Origin: Margaritispora aquatica
Taxonomy: Eukaryota > Ascomycota > Leotiomycetes > Helotiales > Discinellaceae
Length of the DNA: 64,000 nt
Assembly: GCA_007644065.1 (NCBI GenBank)
Contig: VJWN01000009.1
Span: 1,674,001-1,738,000, forward strand
Reading direction: 5' to 3'
The translations under genes were made by a program, and so were the position numbers. Under the pieces are notes generated by a model. It made no database searches. It was given only the letters and a program-made list of their open reading frames with translations, and was not told where the DNA came from. Below are positions 1-11,052 of this stretch, piece by piece (positions within the stretch are counted from its first letter, which is position 1; each line of letters starts with the position of its first letter).

Positions 1-246
1 TAAAAGCCTCACTTATACAAAATTTACAGTCCAAAACCATTAGCTACCACGCCACATCAACCACGTTTTGCACACCAGATCATGTCCAGATGCTACATCT
101 CAAATCGAACAAGAAATCGGCGTCATAATATCTCAGATAATGGGCATAAGTGCAAGTGTCTAGATGGCCCTGAGATGCAAGTCAACCACTCAATTGTGTG
201 TGGGCTTGAATGTGTCTCAAGCCATCATTTGCAAGTCATCCATCTC

Positions 247-834
247 TCAAAGTCTATCTTCGTCGTCTGCATCATAACCTGAGGCGTCTGTGGCCATGTC
301 CGTGTCCGTGTCCGTGTCTAGCTCTGACACTTCTCCTTCCATCTCAACATCCATCATGTGCGCATAAACAGCGACCGATGAATTGAATGGCCTGGTAAAA
401 GTCACCTTGACCAGAGCAGCGCTATTCATCAATTGCACTGGATAAGTTGTTTGAACGAATTCATTGATGACAGGTTCGTATGCAGCTGGCTTAGAAGATT
501 CGGCCTCTGGCAACTCGAACATGTAGCCTAAATCTGAGTCTGAATCTGACTCCATCTTGATGTCGACATCGGATTCGAAATACTCCATCTTGATATCAAC
601 GTCGAGTTGAGAGTTGCTGACGGGCTCAGCCTTAACTTCGGGCTCACAGTTCGTCTCATACTCGACGCAGTCCTTGTGTTCATAATCTGACAAGATCCTT
701 TTTCTAGCCGGTGCTGCTGGTTCTGACCCTGGTAGTTTACAGAAAGTGCCATCGCCACTATATGAAGCTGCCAGGTTGCTCCAATCTGCGTCTCCAATGG
801 ATGCCTTGACAGCTGGTGCGGGATTGAAATTCAT
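247..834 (-). CDS. Acidic hypothetical protein (195 aa)
   Basis: I do not recognise a family. The frame is open from 921, but I place the start at the ATG at 832-834 (MNFNPAPAV), because the upstream 29 codons lie in a degenerate tandem repeat and look non-coding. The protein is strongly acidic, has no visible signal peptide or membrane segment, and contains an internal duplication (DVDIKMEYFES then DVDIKMESDSD). Its C-terminus is a DTDTDTD run encoded by a short tccgtg-type microsatellite near 297-318. The sequence resembles a disordered, possibly nuclear protein, but no function can be assigned. The real gene could be longer through unseen introns, or could be a remnant like its neighbour at 2095-3390. 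Confidence 0.4.
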   Translation of the reverse strand: MNFNPAPAVKASIGDADWSNLAASYSGDGTFCKLPGSEPAAPARKRILSDYEHKDCVEYETNCEPEVKAEPVSNSQLDVDIKMEYFESDVDIKMESDSDSDLGYMFELPEAESSKPAAYEPVINEFVQTTYPVQLMNSAALVKVTFTRPFNSSVAVYAHMMDVEMEGEVSELDTDTDTDMATDASGYDADDEDRL

Positions 835-862
835 CTCGCTTAACGTTTCGCGAGTTTCTCTT

Positions 863-1345
863 AGATCTGTGTTGGTGTTAGTGTTATGAAAGAAAGACAG
901 ATAGAAAGCTCTACGAACCAATTGTTAGGATTGATGTCGTAACAGTTGGCAATCGCCAAGTGCTGTGAATTGTACTGGTATATGGAAACGGTATTACGAC
1001 GATTTTCGTCGATAAGTGGATATAATCTGTGTTGGTGTTAGTAAGAAGCCATTGACTTATGCAAGGCCCCCATGAACCTACGTCAAAGCTTGATATATAT
1101 CAGTTGGTAGATAGATGCAACAAGTGTTGCAAGTTGTTGGTATGTAGCAATAGTATTGCGATGATGTGGTTGTGGTCGATGAGTGACCTACACTAGTGTT
1201 AGTTGAGAGAATGTAGCATAGAAAGTTTTATGTACCAAAGTTGAAGCTTGATAAGTATCAAATGATAGCTACAACAACCGTTGTGGCTATATAGTATACG
1301 ACAATAATATTGCGAAGATTCGAAGTTGGTCGATGTGTTGGGAAG
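863..1345. repeat. Degenerate ~160-bp tandem repeat, about 3 copies
   Basis: Three diverged units follow one another. Each starts near a gtgttggtgtta-like motif (ending at 880, 1040 and 1201) and ends with a ttgcgaYgat/ggtcgat-like block (near 992, 1154 and 1311). Spacings are 160-161 bp for the first motif and 162 and 157 bp for the second. In between, the second and third units share a gcttgataatatca-like stretch. Identity is partial, so this is an old array. It overlaps the 5' extension of the 195-aa reading frame. Confidence 0.55.
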
Positions 1346-2094
1346 TGATTTTGATGATATTTTCTTGTTAGAAACGCTGAAGCTTTTGCACTGGGAGCGA
1401 GCTGAGGAAACAAATATGAGATTATCTTCGATAAGGAGAAGTTAGAGATTGCAGCTCATTTTTTTCTATATACATGATTGCGTTCAGTTCAAATCTCAAT
1501 GCACCATCCCAAAATGGCATGGCGAGCAGTTGCAGAGGAAATCAAGTAGCGACACGTGACCGGCTCCTAATGATGGGTTTATGACTTCATACCTTAACTA
1601 CTCATAAGGTGCCTCTATGGCCTGGGTGGTATCCGACAAGCCGTGAAATTCAATATTGCAGCGAAAATTTTGCTGCTTATGACAGCATTCAATGCTGTGC
1701 TATCAAATGGGATGGCAGCAAGCACGAACTAGGTGAGCCAATGTCAGTTGAGGCCGGCATGAACAACTTGCGCATTGCAGAAGAATACATCACAGAGGGT
1801 AAAGCGGGCAGAACTAGGATCTTAGAAATTGGGATATGCTCAAGACTTGGTGGTCGAGAAAAGTCAAATCCTTGTAATGCAGAAATATTGTGGGCAAGTG
1901 ATCGATTAGGAAGATAAGTTTACATCTCCCTCAGTTTGAGAGATTCTGAAAATTGGCTTAGCTCTATTAAGCACATTAAAATGAGCATCTGATTCCAGAA
2001 TCTCTATTGCCTCTATCCAACCTTCCTAGCAACCTCAGCAACCCGTATGAACCCGTACGAACCCTTCCAAACACAGTCTTAGTCCCTTCCATTC
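1346..2094. other. Intergenic, no gene recognised
   Basis: This stretch lies between the tandem repeat and the decayed gene. A 102-codon plus-strand open frame at 1609-1917 shows no family features, splice support or codon character, so I do not call it. Nothing else is recognisable. Confidence 0.4.
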
Positions 2095-3390
2095 TCAACT
2101 AAGCGATTCTGCCTCACACGTATCCTCATTCTCCTTGCCTCTACTCTTTGAACTCAACTCAGGAGCAATCTTCTTCCTGGTAGGCTTTTCCTCCACCAAC
2201 TCCTGGCCCCGCCGTCGCTTTAGCCCTTTAGCGTCACCAATACTTGGTGACCGGAACTCAAAGATTTTCTTACCACTGCCACTGTTCTAGTCGTCTTTGA
2301 TATTCCAGGCTGTGCATCTTATTGTCTGCGATTGTGGGCGTCTGAGATTAGCTGTGTTTGTCTGCTTGGTGCTGTGGTAGAGGCTGGGTGGTTGTGGGAT
2401 GTACAACGCAGAGTGTGAGAAGGTTCGTCTTAGGGCAGAATTGGATGGGGGAGTTTCTCGGGTGGTGCTGGTGTCAGATAATCGATGAATTTGCGCATCT
2501 CGATGCCTTAACCGCGGTCGCTTAGGTTTGGGTGGTGATGACATTGCGGTTTTGATAAACGAGTGAAGGGGTTTCTCATCTGAGCCTGACAGCTCTAGGT
2601 TACCTGAATCAGTGAAACTGTTGCTGACTACATCATTGGATGCCAGAAAGTCGTCTTCAGATTCATAAACCAACAGAGTATCATCATCAATTTCTAGCCC
2701 TCGCCGCCACCGCTCCTCTTCTTTCTCATCGCTTTCCTACAAGCTCTCGATCTCAAACATATTTAGCTTGAGAACACCCCGGTTTCGAGTTCACGATAAC
2801 GAAGTAATTCGACAGTTCACTGGGACTTTGATTGAGGATGACAAGACGCTATCGTGAGTTAACCGCTCGGTAATTTGAAGCACGTAGTAATTTCCTTTGT
2901 ATGAAACAATTTCGTCCCTAGGCTTTGCAAGCTCCCGAAGCAAATCTATGGGAGCTAGAGGCAGTGACTCCTAGATAGTATCCAGATTCAGCGTGGTCTT
3001 TGGAATTTCCATGAGGGCAGGTGTGGATGTCGTTGTTGAGCTTCTACCCAATGCAATAGCGCCAGTCTCAGCGGGAATGGAATCCTCGTCTTCAGTCTCC
3101 TCGACTATTGCGTCCCCCTCACTTCCACCCTCTGTTTCCATGACAAATGTACCAGCACCCATAACATCCTTCCCAACTCCCTCCTTTGCATTCTCACCCT
3201 CCTCTTGCTCTCGTTTACAAACACGGTTCTCTTCTCCTAGCGTCTCAAGAAGGAGCTGAAACATCCTCTCAGCCGTTTCGACATACAACTTTCCTCCTTC
3301 TTTGATCGCTTGAGCTTTAGTTATGAGTGTGTGTGTTCGAGATCTTGGAAATAAGTTTGAACCGCTGTGGTGACTTGAGGGCGCGTCCAT
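2095..3390 (-). pseudogene. Decayed Lys/Glu-rich protein gene with four in-frame stops
   Basis: One minus-strand frame runs without a shift from the ATG at 3388-3390 to the terminal TGA at 2095-2097 (432 codons including the stop). It is interrupted by TAG at 2971-2973, TGA at 2791-2793, TAG at 2737-2739 and TAG at 2287-2289. The segments between stops keep protein-like composition: an acidic N-terminal half, a middle segment with ELAKPRDEIVSYKGNYYVLQ, and a basic C-terminus with KGLKRRRGQELVEEKPTRKK that looks like a nuclear signal. Each stop is one C-to-T step from a sense codon (CAG or CGA), the pattern expected of RIP or cytosine deamination. I found no intron that removes a stop and keeps phase. 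The family is unknown. Undetected small introns could still explain part of this. Confidence 0.5.
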
Positions 3391-4622
3391 TGTGTAAGTG
3401 TTTGGTGTGGTGTGTCGGTAGGTGAGCTGATGGGTACGGAGGTCGAGGTGGCCACGGAGCTGAAGGGGTTGGGGGTGATGTGTTTGGGAGAGTTAGATAT
3501 GATGGTTTGTTTAGAGCTTGAGCAAAAACTACCAAGTTGAGTGGGGATACCTACATATATCTGACCTTGCTATTAAGAGTTGAGACGGAGAAAGAATGCT
3601 TGACTACATAGGGACTTTGGGTTGCGAGTTGATTCTCGTGTAGTCATTTTTGAGGATTTGCTTCTTTGGTATTTTTGCATTATGGGAAGTATTGGCAAGG
3701 CTTTTTGCCATCTAATTCAATGAGTGGCTTTGAGACTGGCTTTGAGATTGAAACGTGATGCTTGGATTTCGGAAGTTCGAGAAGTGCTGGATGAAAATTA
3801 TACCAAGCAAGTCTCGCATTTTCATGTATGGCTTTCATCCAAAAAAGCACTGCTTCTTGGAGTCTGTCACAAAGGAGAATATTTTTTATTTCAGCGATTG
3901 TGAATACGCTACATGACTACACATCAGAACCCTCTAGGTCTATAATGTTCAATCAATTCGTTTCTCGATATCTTTCAGAAGTTTTCCTTGGTCGGCGAGC
4001 TTGTGTTAATAGACCAGAATTGATCTCGACATAGCTTGAATCGAAAATCTCTGCACTGATATTGATAATTTCTTAGGCAATAGTATTCGAGTGAATGGCC
4101 TCACTTTGCTGTATGATTTTCGAAGTGTTTTCATCCTACCGTAAACTCCACATTTTTAGCGAGATGGCTTGGCAATGATCTCCTAGCTGATTATAAATCG
4201 ACTTCTTATTTCTGTATCAAGCATCCTAACACCAAGGAGGCATCTCTGACCTCTCAAAGAGGCGCTTCTTGGGCCAAGCTTAATAATACAAAATATGTTA
4301 GTCCCTATAAAGCCCAAAAGCTGGGCCTTGGAAATGTCTCAACATGACCCAGTTAGGACGCTTAAGCGAGAAATAAAGGATGTGCATACCCTGTATAAAT
4401 TCACTTGCAGCACTTGAGCAATTCGAGGTCAGGAGTGAGACATAAGAGGTATTGATAGGATATTTGGCTACATTATTTCCTCAAGGCAATGAAGATCTTC
4501 CAAGGGGCGGCAGAAGAACAGGCCTGTGCCGGAATGCTCACAAGTTCTTTAAGTAAAGAGAGGCATCTGCAAATGGGAGTGGATTGATTATAACAGCTTG
4601 TTGAGGTTTCCTTTCGTTCAAT
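3391..4622. other. Intergenic, no gene recognised
   Basis: This region carries the upstream sequence of the broken minus-strand gene and the 5' region of the plus-strand secreted-protein gene. A tataaa-like element lies near 4394, about 230 bp before the latter's ATG. Short open frames here (for example 3828-4034) show no recognisable features. Confidence 0.35.
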
Positions 4623-6086
4623 ATGTTGCTCTCCAAGTTCATTATTAGCTCTCTCTTCGTTGGCGTCACGCTTGCTGGGCAGTCGGCTATTACGCTGGTT
4701 TCTACAAAGACATTGCAAAAATGCCGTACTTCCTATAGCTCGAAGAGCGTAGCTTTACCACTCCCGACTACTACTGTCTTCACGACAAAGCATCTCTCCG
4801 CTTGTAAAGGCACCTCTACCGTCACGCCAACTTCTACAATCACACCATCAGGTTCAAGATCTACAGTTATTCAAACGGTATGTTACTTCTTATTATGCTA
4901 CTTTGCCTTTGAAGTCGAAGCAAACCCTTGAGTATTGCCAAGCTTTTATTGCAGCTCGAAGCTCAACCTTCATTTACATCCAACATCTAATTGTGCAAAC
5001 ATTCAGGTGACAATCACGATCACAAACTCCGCTGTCACTGGCACTTTCGCAACTACATCGACCTACTTCGTAACTCAGACGAATATCGTTGCTATCACAA
5101 CTGCTTCAGTGGTAACCTTATCATTCGGCAAGACTATTAGCGCCACCGAGACCGTACTTGTACCTACGAGCTCAGGGTTTCTGCCTGCTGCGTCTGCCAC
5201 CAGCCAAACATATCTGGCAAGAAAACTCAATGGACGGAAGAGAAACGATGCAACGCTTCCACTCAGCCAGAATAACAACGCAAAGTCTTACCCGAAGAAT
5301 GTGAAATGTGGGTACAAGTCTATGTTGTGATTGAGATTCGTATCGCCAATCCATCCGCAAGGCGTTGATACTGTCAAATATATATCAACCGTCATCAAAA
5401 TTGTCACAGTCAGTAAGACAAAGAGTATCACCCTTCCAGTCCCAACATCAGTCGACAAAATTACCAACACCATCACTTCCACCTCAACTGTTGTCTCATC
5501 AGTGCGTACCACTCCTCCAATGCGTCTCTCGAGCCCTTCTAATATTCCATTTCACAGGCCGTCTCGATCACATCGTCATTCTCCACGACCTCAACAGTTT
5601 TCACCGTCAGCACTAGCTTCATCTCAGCTGTCGCTCTAACGGTCTCTTCAACCTCGACCCTCACAGTCACAGTAACAAGCAGCGTGTGTGCGGCATGCAC
5701 AGCCAGCAGCGGCAATCTCCTCGGTCCCTCGACTCTAAACGGGTACATTCAGGTTTACAACGGAGGCGGTAGCGGGTTAGTAGCTAGTACGGCGCTCACC
5801 GCCTACGACTGCTGCGTGCAATGTCAAGTTAGCATAACTTGTCTAGGGACATTCTATATCGGAGATGCGTGCTACCGGATACAATCCGATCAGTGCGCTT
5901 CGCAGAAGCGGTCTTCTGGTATGTGCTCTAATCCCGGAGAGGAATTCTGTTGGGTAATTTTAGTATGCTAACTCAATGCATTTAACAGCCTCGTATTTGA
6001 CGCGGACCTCTCCAGACAGTGGGGATGGATTCGTTGTATCGAATGGAAACTGCGGATACATATGGTATGGATTCACAGTTGAATGA
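4623..6086 (+). CDS. Secreted Ser/Thr-rich protein with Cys-rich C-terminal domain
   Basis: Predicted exons are 4623-4877, 5007-5311, 5414-5501, 5558-5918 and 5989-6086, giving 368 aa. Introns 1, 3 and 4 are well supported: clean GT..AG ends, CTAAC branch site near 5969, closed phase. The intron at 5312-5413 is inferred because an in-frame TGA at 5328-5330 must be removed; its borders may be wrong. Residues 1-18 form a signal peptide. About 240 residues of Thr/Ser/Val-rich sequence follow, likely O-glycosylated. The C-terminal 110 residues are Cys-rich, starting with CAAC at 260-263 and including AYDCCVQCQ and CLGTFYIGDACY, a spacing reminiscent of fungal apple/PAN-like or WSC-like adhesion modules. 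It is probably a cell-wall or extracellular protein. The family assignment is tentative and no enzymatic residues are evident. Confidence 0.65.
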
Positions 6087-9000
6087 TTTGCTGTGTTCGG
6101 GGAGTGTCTTTGGGATAAGAGACAATAAGCTACAACAAAATGTAATTCACTTCACAGAGAAGAAACAATTAGAGCTACTGAAACTGCAATACTACACATG
6201 TACTCATGACACCAACCAATGAAGCTCCCCCCAAAATATTAATTTAACCACCGGTCATAACTACCTCCCTCCTTCACCCCCGATCTAATCTTGACCGTTA
6301 TAAATCAAGACTGTCCTCTTTTCCTCAACAAAAGGCAACCGAGCATGGCTCAATTGGCGCAGTGGTAGGCGTGCGAGCTTCGGGTCAAGGTTGTCTTGGG
6401 GTGGATCAACCAAACAAAAATGGCGCCAAACGTTACGACTCTGCGACCTCTCGATAATTCGGTTCAACTTTCTTTAAAACACATATCGCAGTGTTTCTAA
6501 GAGACTCCCGAGAGGAGTCCTGGAGTTTTGCTGGGTTTGAAGTGGATTTTGGGTTTTTGTGGGGCAAAGAGTTTAAGCGAGGGTGGTGGGGTCGGCGACG
6601 AGAAGGTTGGTGGTGGTATGGCGATGTTTATTTTGTCCACTGTGTGATGGTTTAATGGCTTTGGATTGAGATATATTTTAAGACTCCGAACGCTCGAAAT
6701 TGTATCGGATACGAAGCGTTGTGTTAATACTCGTTCAATTGTGATTTTGATTCGAAGCGCTTGAGGATATGCATATTCCCAAGTACCTTGTTGTCGTCTC
6801 AAAGTATTTCACCTCATGCGTTTCCCGCAAGAGAGTGAGAGATAGATGCGTTCTCCGATCTGCTAGAGATTAGCATGACACTCTCTACCACGCAAGCTTA
6901 GATCCAGTCGCAGGTGGCATCGTGAAAGCGCTGTCTAGGATTGCACGATGCTAGCAATTAAGAATGGCGATCGCCATATTTGAATTCTCGTCTTTGATAT
7001 CTACTCTTAGCTTTCTCGGAAGAGGTTGATCCAATCTCTGCAGATATCCGCAAGTCATATAAAAAATTGGTGCGTGGTTACATTGTAAAATGTAGCATCT
7101 CCTGAGATATTTGAGAATCTTCTCATTCAATATCTTTCGTCGTATCCTATATACTGTCGTAGCATATAGATCAACTTAGAACGAGGTTGAGTGTTCTTCT
7201 TACTTGGATCAGTGACGAAATCCAAAAGTGAGAGCTAGATTTGATATATGTGTTTCTCGATGAGATTAATTTATTTCCAGCACTTCACTTCCATCTGCAA
7301 GACATTACATTAAATTTGCTCGACAATCGTGTTGCACCTTCTTGCCATCGTTGACTGAACATATCCAACTTACAATTTTGAGATCAAGAGTTTTCTAATC
7401 TAGGTTGATGTGGTGATGCGCCTGATGTTGGAAAGTGTATATTCTAGGAAACAACCCATTTTATTCATATCTTGAGATTAGCGAGGGATAGTAGTGAATT
7501 AAGTTCAAGATTCTAAGCTTGCCTGTAAATCTTCTAATCATGCCAAATAGGAGAATGTATATGATACAGACCACGTATCAGCGTCAGTATCGAAGTGCCA
7601 AATGTTGTTTAAGGTGCATCTCTTTATAAATATTTCAGCTTTGCACCACGTTCGTTATCAACTTAGAGACATAAAAGTAAGGTATGTGCTTGAAAGGTAA
7701 TATTGTCTGCGTGAATGCTTCTGGGAATATAGCTATCTTGTCCGCATCAAACCTCGCTCTAGCGAAACATATCGCCAGTCCGAGAAACATGCAATTCTTC
7801 GTTAAAGATTGAACTAGAATCAAAACAAATGAAATCCTAACAACGAGGTACTAGAGCAATAAACCCTGTACATCTCGGTCGAAATAGTTCGCAAATCTTC
7901 GGTTTTATCGAATCTGGAAAACGCTTTGGGTTTTTTTTTTCTCGTACCCTCTTTGTCAACGCCGCTCTACGCACTGATCCTGTGAACAGAAAAATAATAA
8001 TCTGGCATAAAAATATCAATCACGTAGTTGTGATCAAGTCCTTCGAGTTATGAGTGCCTATTCACAAGTTCTCCTCAAAGGAGATTGTAATATAACTCAA
8101 GACACGACTCACTAAAATTACACCCAACTTCCTTTTGTAATTTTCGTCCCAATGGAGTATTCATACACACAATACTTCCAAAAGGAGCTCACACCCTCAT
8201 CCAATTCCGTGCATACTCAGCCCAACCCAAGCAAGCGAGAGCCCCCACGCACACAATCCCACCGACCGGCCTCTCGGAACCCGACACTCCTTTCCCACCC
8301 AGCAAACAAAACATAATTCCGATCCGACCTCCACCAGGCCCAAGCCTTCCAACCAACCAACACCGAGGTCACAATGGCAATCACACACCAGCCTACCTGG
8401 CACACATCCCCCCTTCCGTTGCCAACTGCCACATTCGTGAGCCGTGATTCCTGCTCGTCGAGTAGAAGGACGAGATTCCATGGTTTTGCGTTTTTTTATT
8501 GCACGTCGACATTTTCGCGGAGACCGCCTCGCCCGACTTCCGTGCGCAGGTAACGGATTACGGAACTTCGCTACCGCTTTATTTTGGGCCCGGCATAAGG
8601 GACTAAGGTAAGGTACGGTATGCGGTGCTCGCTGTTCCGTGCTCTGGATGGGAAAGTGATGATGATGGGTAGGGATAAGTTCCGGAGTTCTGTGAAATGC
8701 CTTGGGATTGATTGTATAGTTAGATAAGTGGAAAGTGGGATAGATGAGGTTCTGTTGTTGGCGATATTCAATCCAAGGCTCATTGTCGCACTGAGAATCA
8801 ATAGTCACTCTTGGCAAACCGATAAGTTTCGGAGCTCGAATTTCGAACAGCGTTGATAACATATGTAAAGATAAATCTTATAATTCGATCTACCTTTGTG
8901 CTCAACTACTTGTGGCTAGGAGTTGCCATGTGTAAATGACATTGGTCATACAATCCCATATAATTCCCATCTTATATTGTCGCCCTAATTCTTTGCAGCC

Positions 9001-9102
9001 TCTTCCCAACACCATTTGAACACGTCAATTCCTCCGCCAATTCCGCTATCAGTGGATAGCATCAAAGACGATGCCCCAAACACCATTCTAAATGCAAACA
9101 GG
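6087..9102. other. 3-kb gene-poor AT-leaning intergenic region
   Basis: No gene is supported. A short sequence near 6345-6375 resembles a tRNA A-box region but does not fold as a tRNA. A 221-codon minus-strand frame at 8197-8862 is Arg/Pro-rich and unrecognisable. An overlapping frame at 8217-8432 encodes one possible membrane segment (WCVIAIVTSVLVGWKAWAWW), but nothing else supports a gene. Confidence 0.4.
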
Positions 9103-11052
9103 CTATGCGCCTTCCCCTTTACCCAATAACACCAAATTCGCTACGTTCATAACCGTAATGACTAGCCAAATCATGATAGCAATTCCAGCAACGAACCAGG
9201 AGTTTCTCATCTTAGTACCCTCGGCACGTCTCGGGTCTGTCGCGCCATCCATATGAGTACTCATAGTATCTCCATAGCTCTCATCGAACGACGCTGCGCC
9301 AGATCTAGTTTCCGGAGCACGAACAGTCATGTACTTGTTTCTGCAAGTAAAGTAGATGAGCGGAGCAGAGACAAATGGCAGAACCACACTAAGCGCAACC
9401 TGAGTTCCGTTGAGAGCGGCCGAGAGACCTTCCTTGCCGACTGCACCAGCAATGATAATGCTGGGTGTGATGCTGATGCTTCGGGTAACAAGACGTCGCA
9501 TCCATGGAGCGATGGTCCAGTTCAATGCTCCTTCTGAGACCATTTGGCCAGCAATGGTACAAACAATACCAGCACTAATGCCGGAGAGAAGCAATGCGAG
9601 TGCGAAAATGGTGCCGGCTGCTGGGGCAATGCTAGATGACAGCAGGTGGTAGATACCAAATAGATCTGCATCCGCGGCGGTGGAATCTCCGGAAAGAGAT
9701 GCGCCGGCAACGATCAGGATAGCACTGTTGACAAAGAGTGCAAATGTGAAGAGCGAAATCGCCAATTCTGCGATCGAATAGTTGAGACAGAACTTGATTG
9801 CTGGTAGCGAAGGAAAGTATGGTTGCTTCTCCTGGTTTGTGTCGACGGTCGCCTCGATTAAGCCGGCCTTCCTGTCATATTCTTGGAGACGAGGTTGGAC
9901 AATCCCACTTCCCAAATAAAGACTGTGAGGCATAACAGTAGCGCCTAGGATACCACAAGCTTGATAAAGACTATTAGAGGTTAGCGAACGTAAGGCAATT
10001 GATAACAATCATACATACCCTTGTGACTGAATGATAGCAGAGGATGGAAGATATCCCCTGAAGACCTCTCCTACAGATGTGTCTTGAATCAAAGACAATT
10101 GGATGCAAAAACAAATGACCACACCAAGTACAAGTGCCATGACAAACATTTCAAAGGCACGAAGACCCTTCATTGAGCCATTGGGCTTATAAAATATCAA
10201 GATGAGTAGCACATCAACGATTGACAACGCACATCCTGCAACAAGAGGTATTTTAGGAATCAGGAGATTGATTGCAATAGCTGTACCAATGACTTCGGCA
10301 ATATCGGTGGCAATGATCTGTTTTAGTTAGTCCAAGAACTCTCATGAGCAAACAATACTTACAGCTGCCTCAGCCATAACGTAGAGGAAGATGTTCAACC
10401 ACCATGGAAGAAACGCTCTGCATGCCTCAGCCAGGTTGAGACCACTAACTGAGCCAAGTTTGATGCAGAGACTTTGCAAGAAGATGGCGAAAAGGTTCGA
10501 CATCAACACGATGAAGAGAAGCTTGAAGCGGTATGTGGCACCAGCAGCGACATCCGTGGCATAGTTTCCGGGATCGATATATGCAACGGATATCTATTCC
10601 CTTAGTTAGTAATGGCTTGAGTAAGGTAGAAGTTTTCATACCATAAATCCTGGACCAACAAACTTGCCAAAAGTCATCAAGAAATTTCGCACATTCTCGA
10701 ACCACTTCTTCGCAACACTTCCTCCACCATTGGGACCTCTTGTCCCATCACCACTTCCACCACCCGAAACGTCGAAAGTCGTCGACATTCCGGTCCCCTC
10801 CCCCACGTGACTGCCTTTGGTCTTCAAAGCGACCTCGGCCGTCACCTTTTTTTCTCGTTTGTTATCAACGTCATCGTCAGGAACCAACTCCACGACATGT
10901 TCAACCTCACTGCTTGGTGCCCTTCTGAGCATGCGGGCATTAGCCATGCCATTGAGATCTTGTCTCGTCGTGAGATCTGCCGAGAGAGCGGATGGGTTTT
11001 GATTGTAGCCGTCGCCTTCAATCGGCTCGTCAGTGCGAGATGGACAGTTCAT
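9103..11052 (-). CDS. NRAMP-family divalent metal (Mn/Fe) transporter, SMF-like
   Basis: Exons are 11052-10642, 10593-10363, 10317-10019 and 9970-9103, giving 602 aa with all phases closed. The family couples proton entry to uptake of Mn2+, Fe2+ and related ions across plasma, vacuolar or endosomal membranes. Both hallmark motifs are present: DPGNYATD at residues 144-151, carrying the metal-coordinating Asp and Asn, and MPHSLYLGSG from residue 327, carrying the Met that selects transition metals. Many hydrophobic segments follow, consistent with about 11-12 transmembrane helices. The first 120 residues are hydrophilic and Gly/Ser/Asp-rich, likely a cytosolic regulatory tail. The C-terminus ends shortly after the last helix (NVANLVLLGKGEGA). 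Yeast Smf1-3 are the nearest characterised relatives; which paralogue it corresponds to cannot be judged here. Confidence 0.95.

Noticed and set aside
835..921. 29-residue N-terminal extension of the acidic protein (HNTNTNTD)
   Set aside because: It lies in the degenerate tandem repeat and is likely upstream sequence; the ATG at 834 is preferred.
6343..6430. tRNA-like sequence (ggcgcagtggtagg A-box match)
   Set aside because: The D-arm-like part is convincing, but no anticodon stem, T-arm or acceptor pairing can be formed downstream. At most it is a degenerate tRNA-derived fragment.
8197..8862. 221-codon minus-strand open frame
   Set aside because: Composition is Arg/Pro/His-rich and irregular, overlapping frames on the same strand look equally plausible, and no family or splice support is visible.
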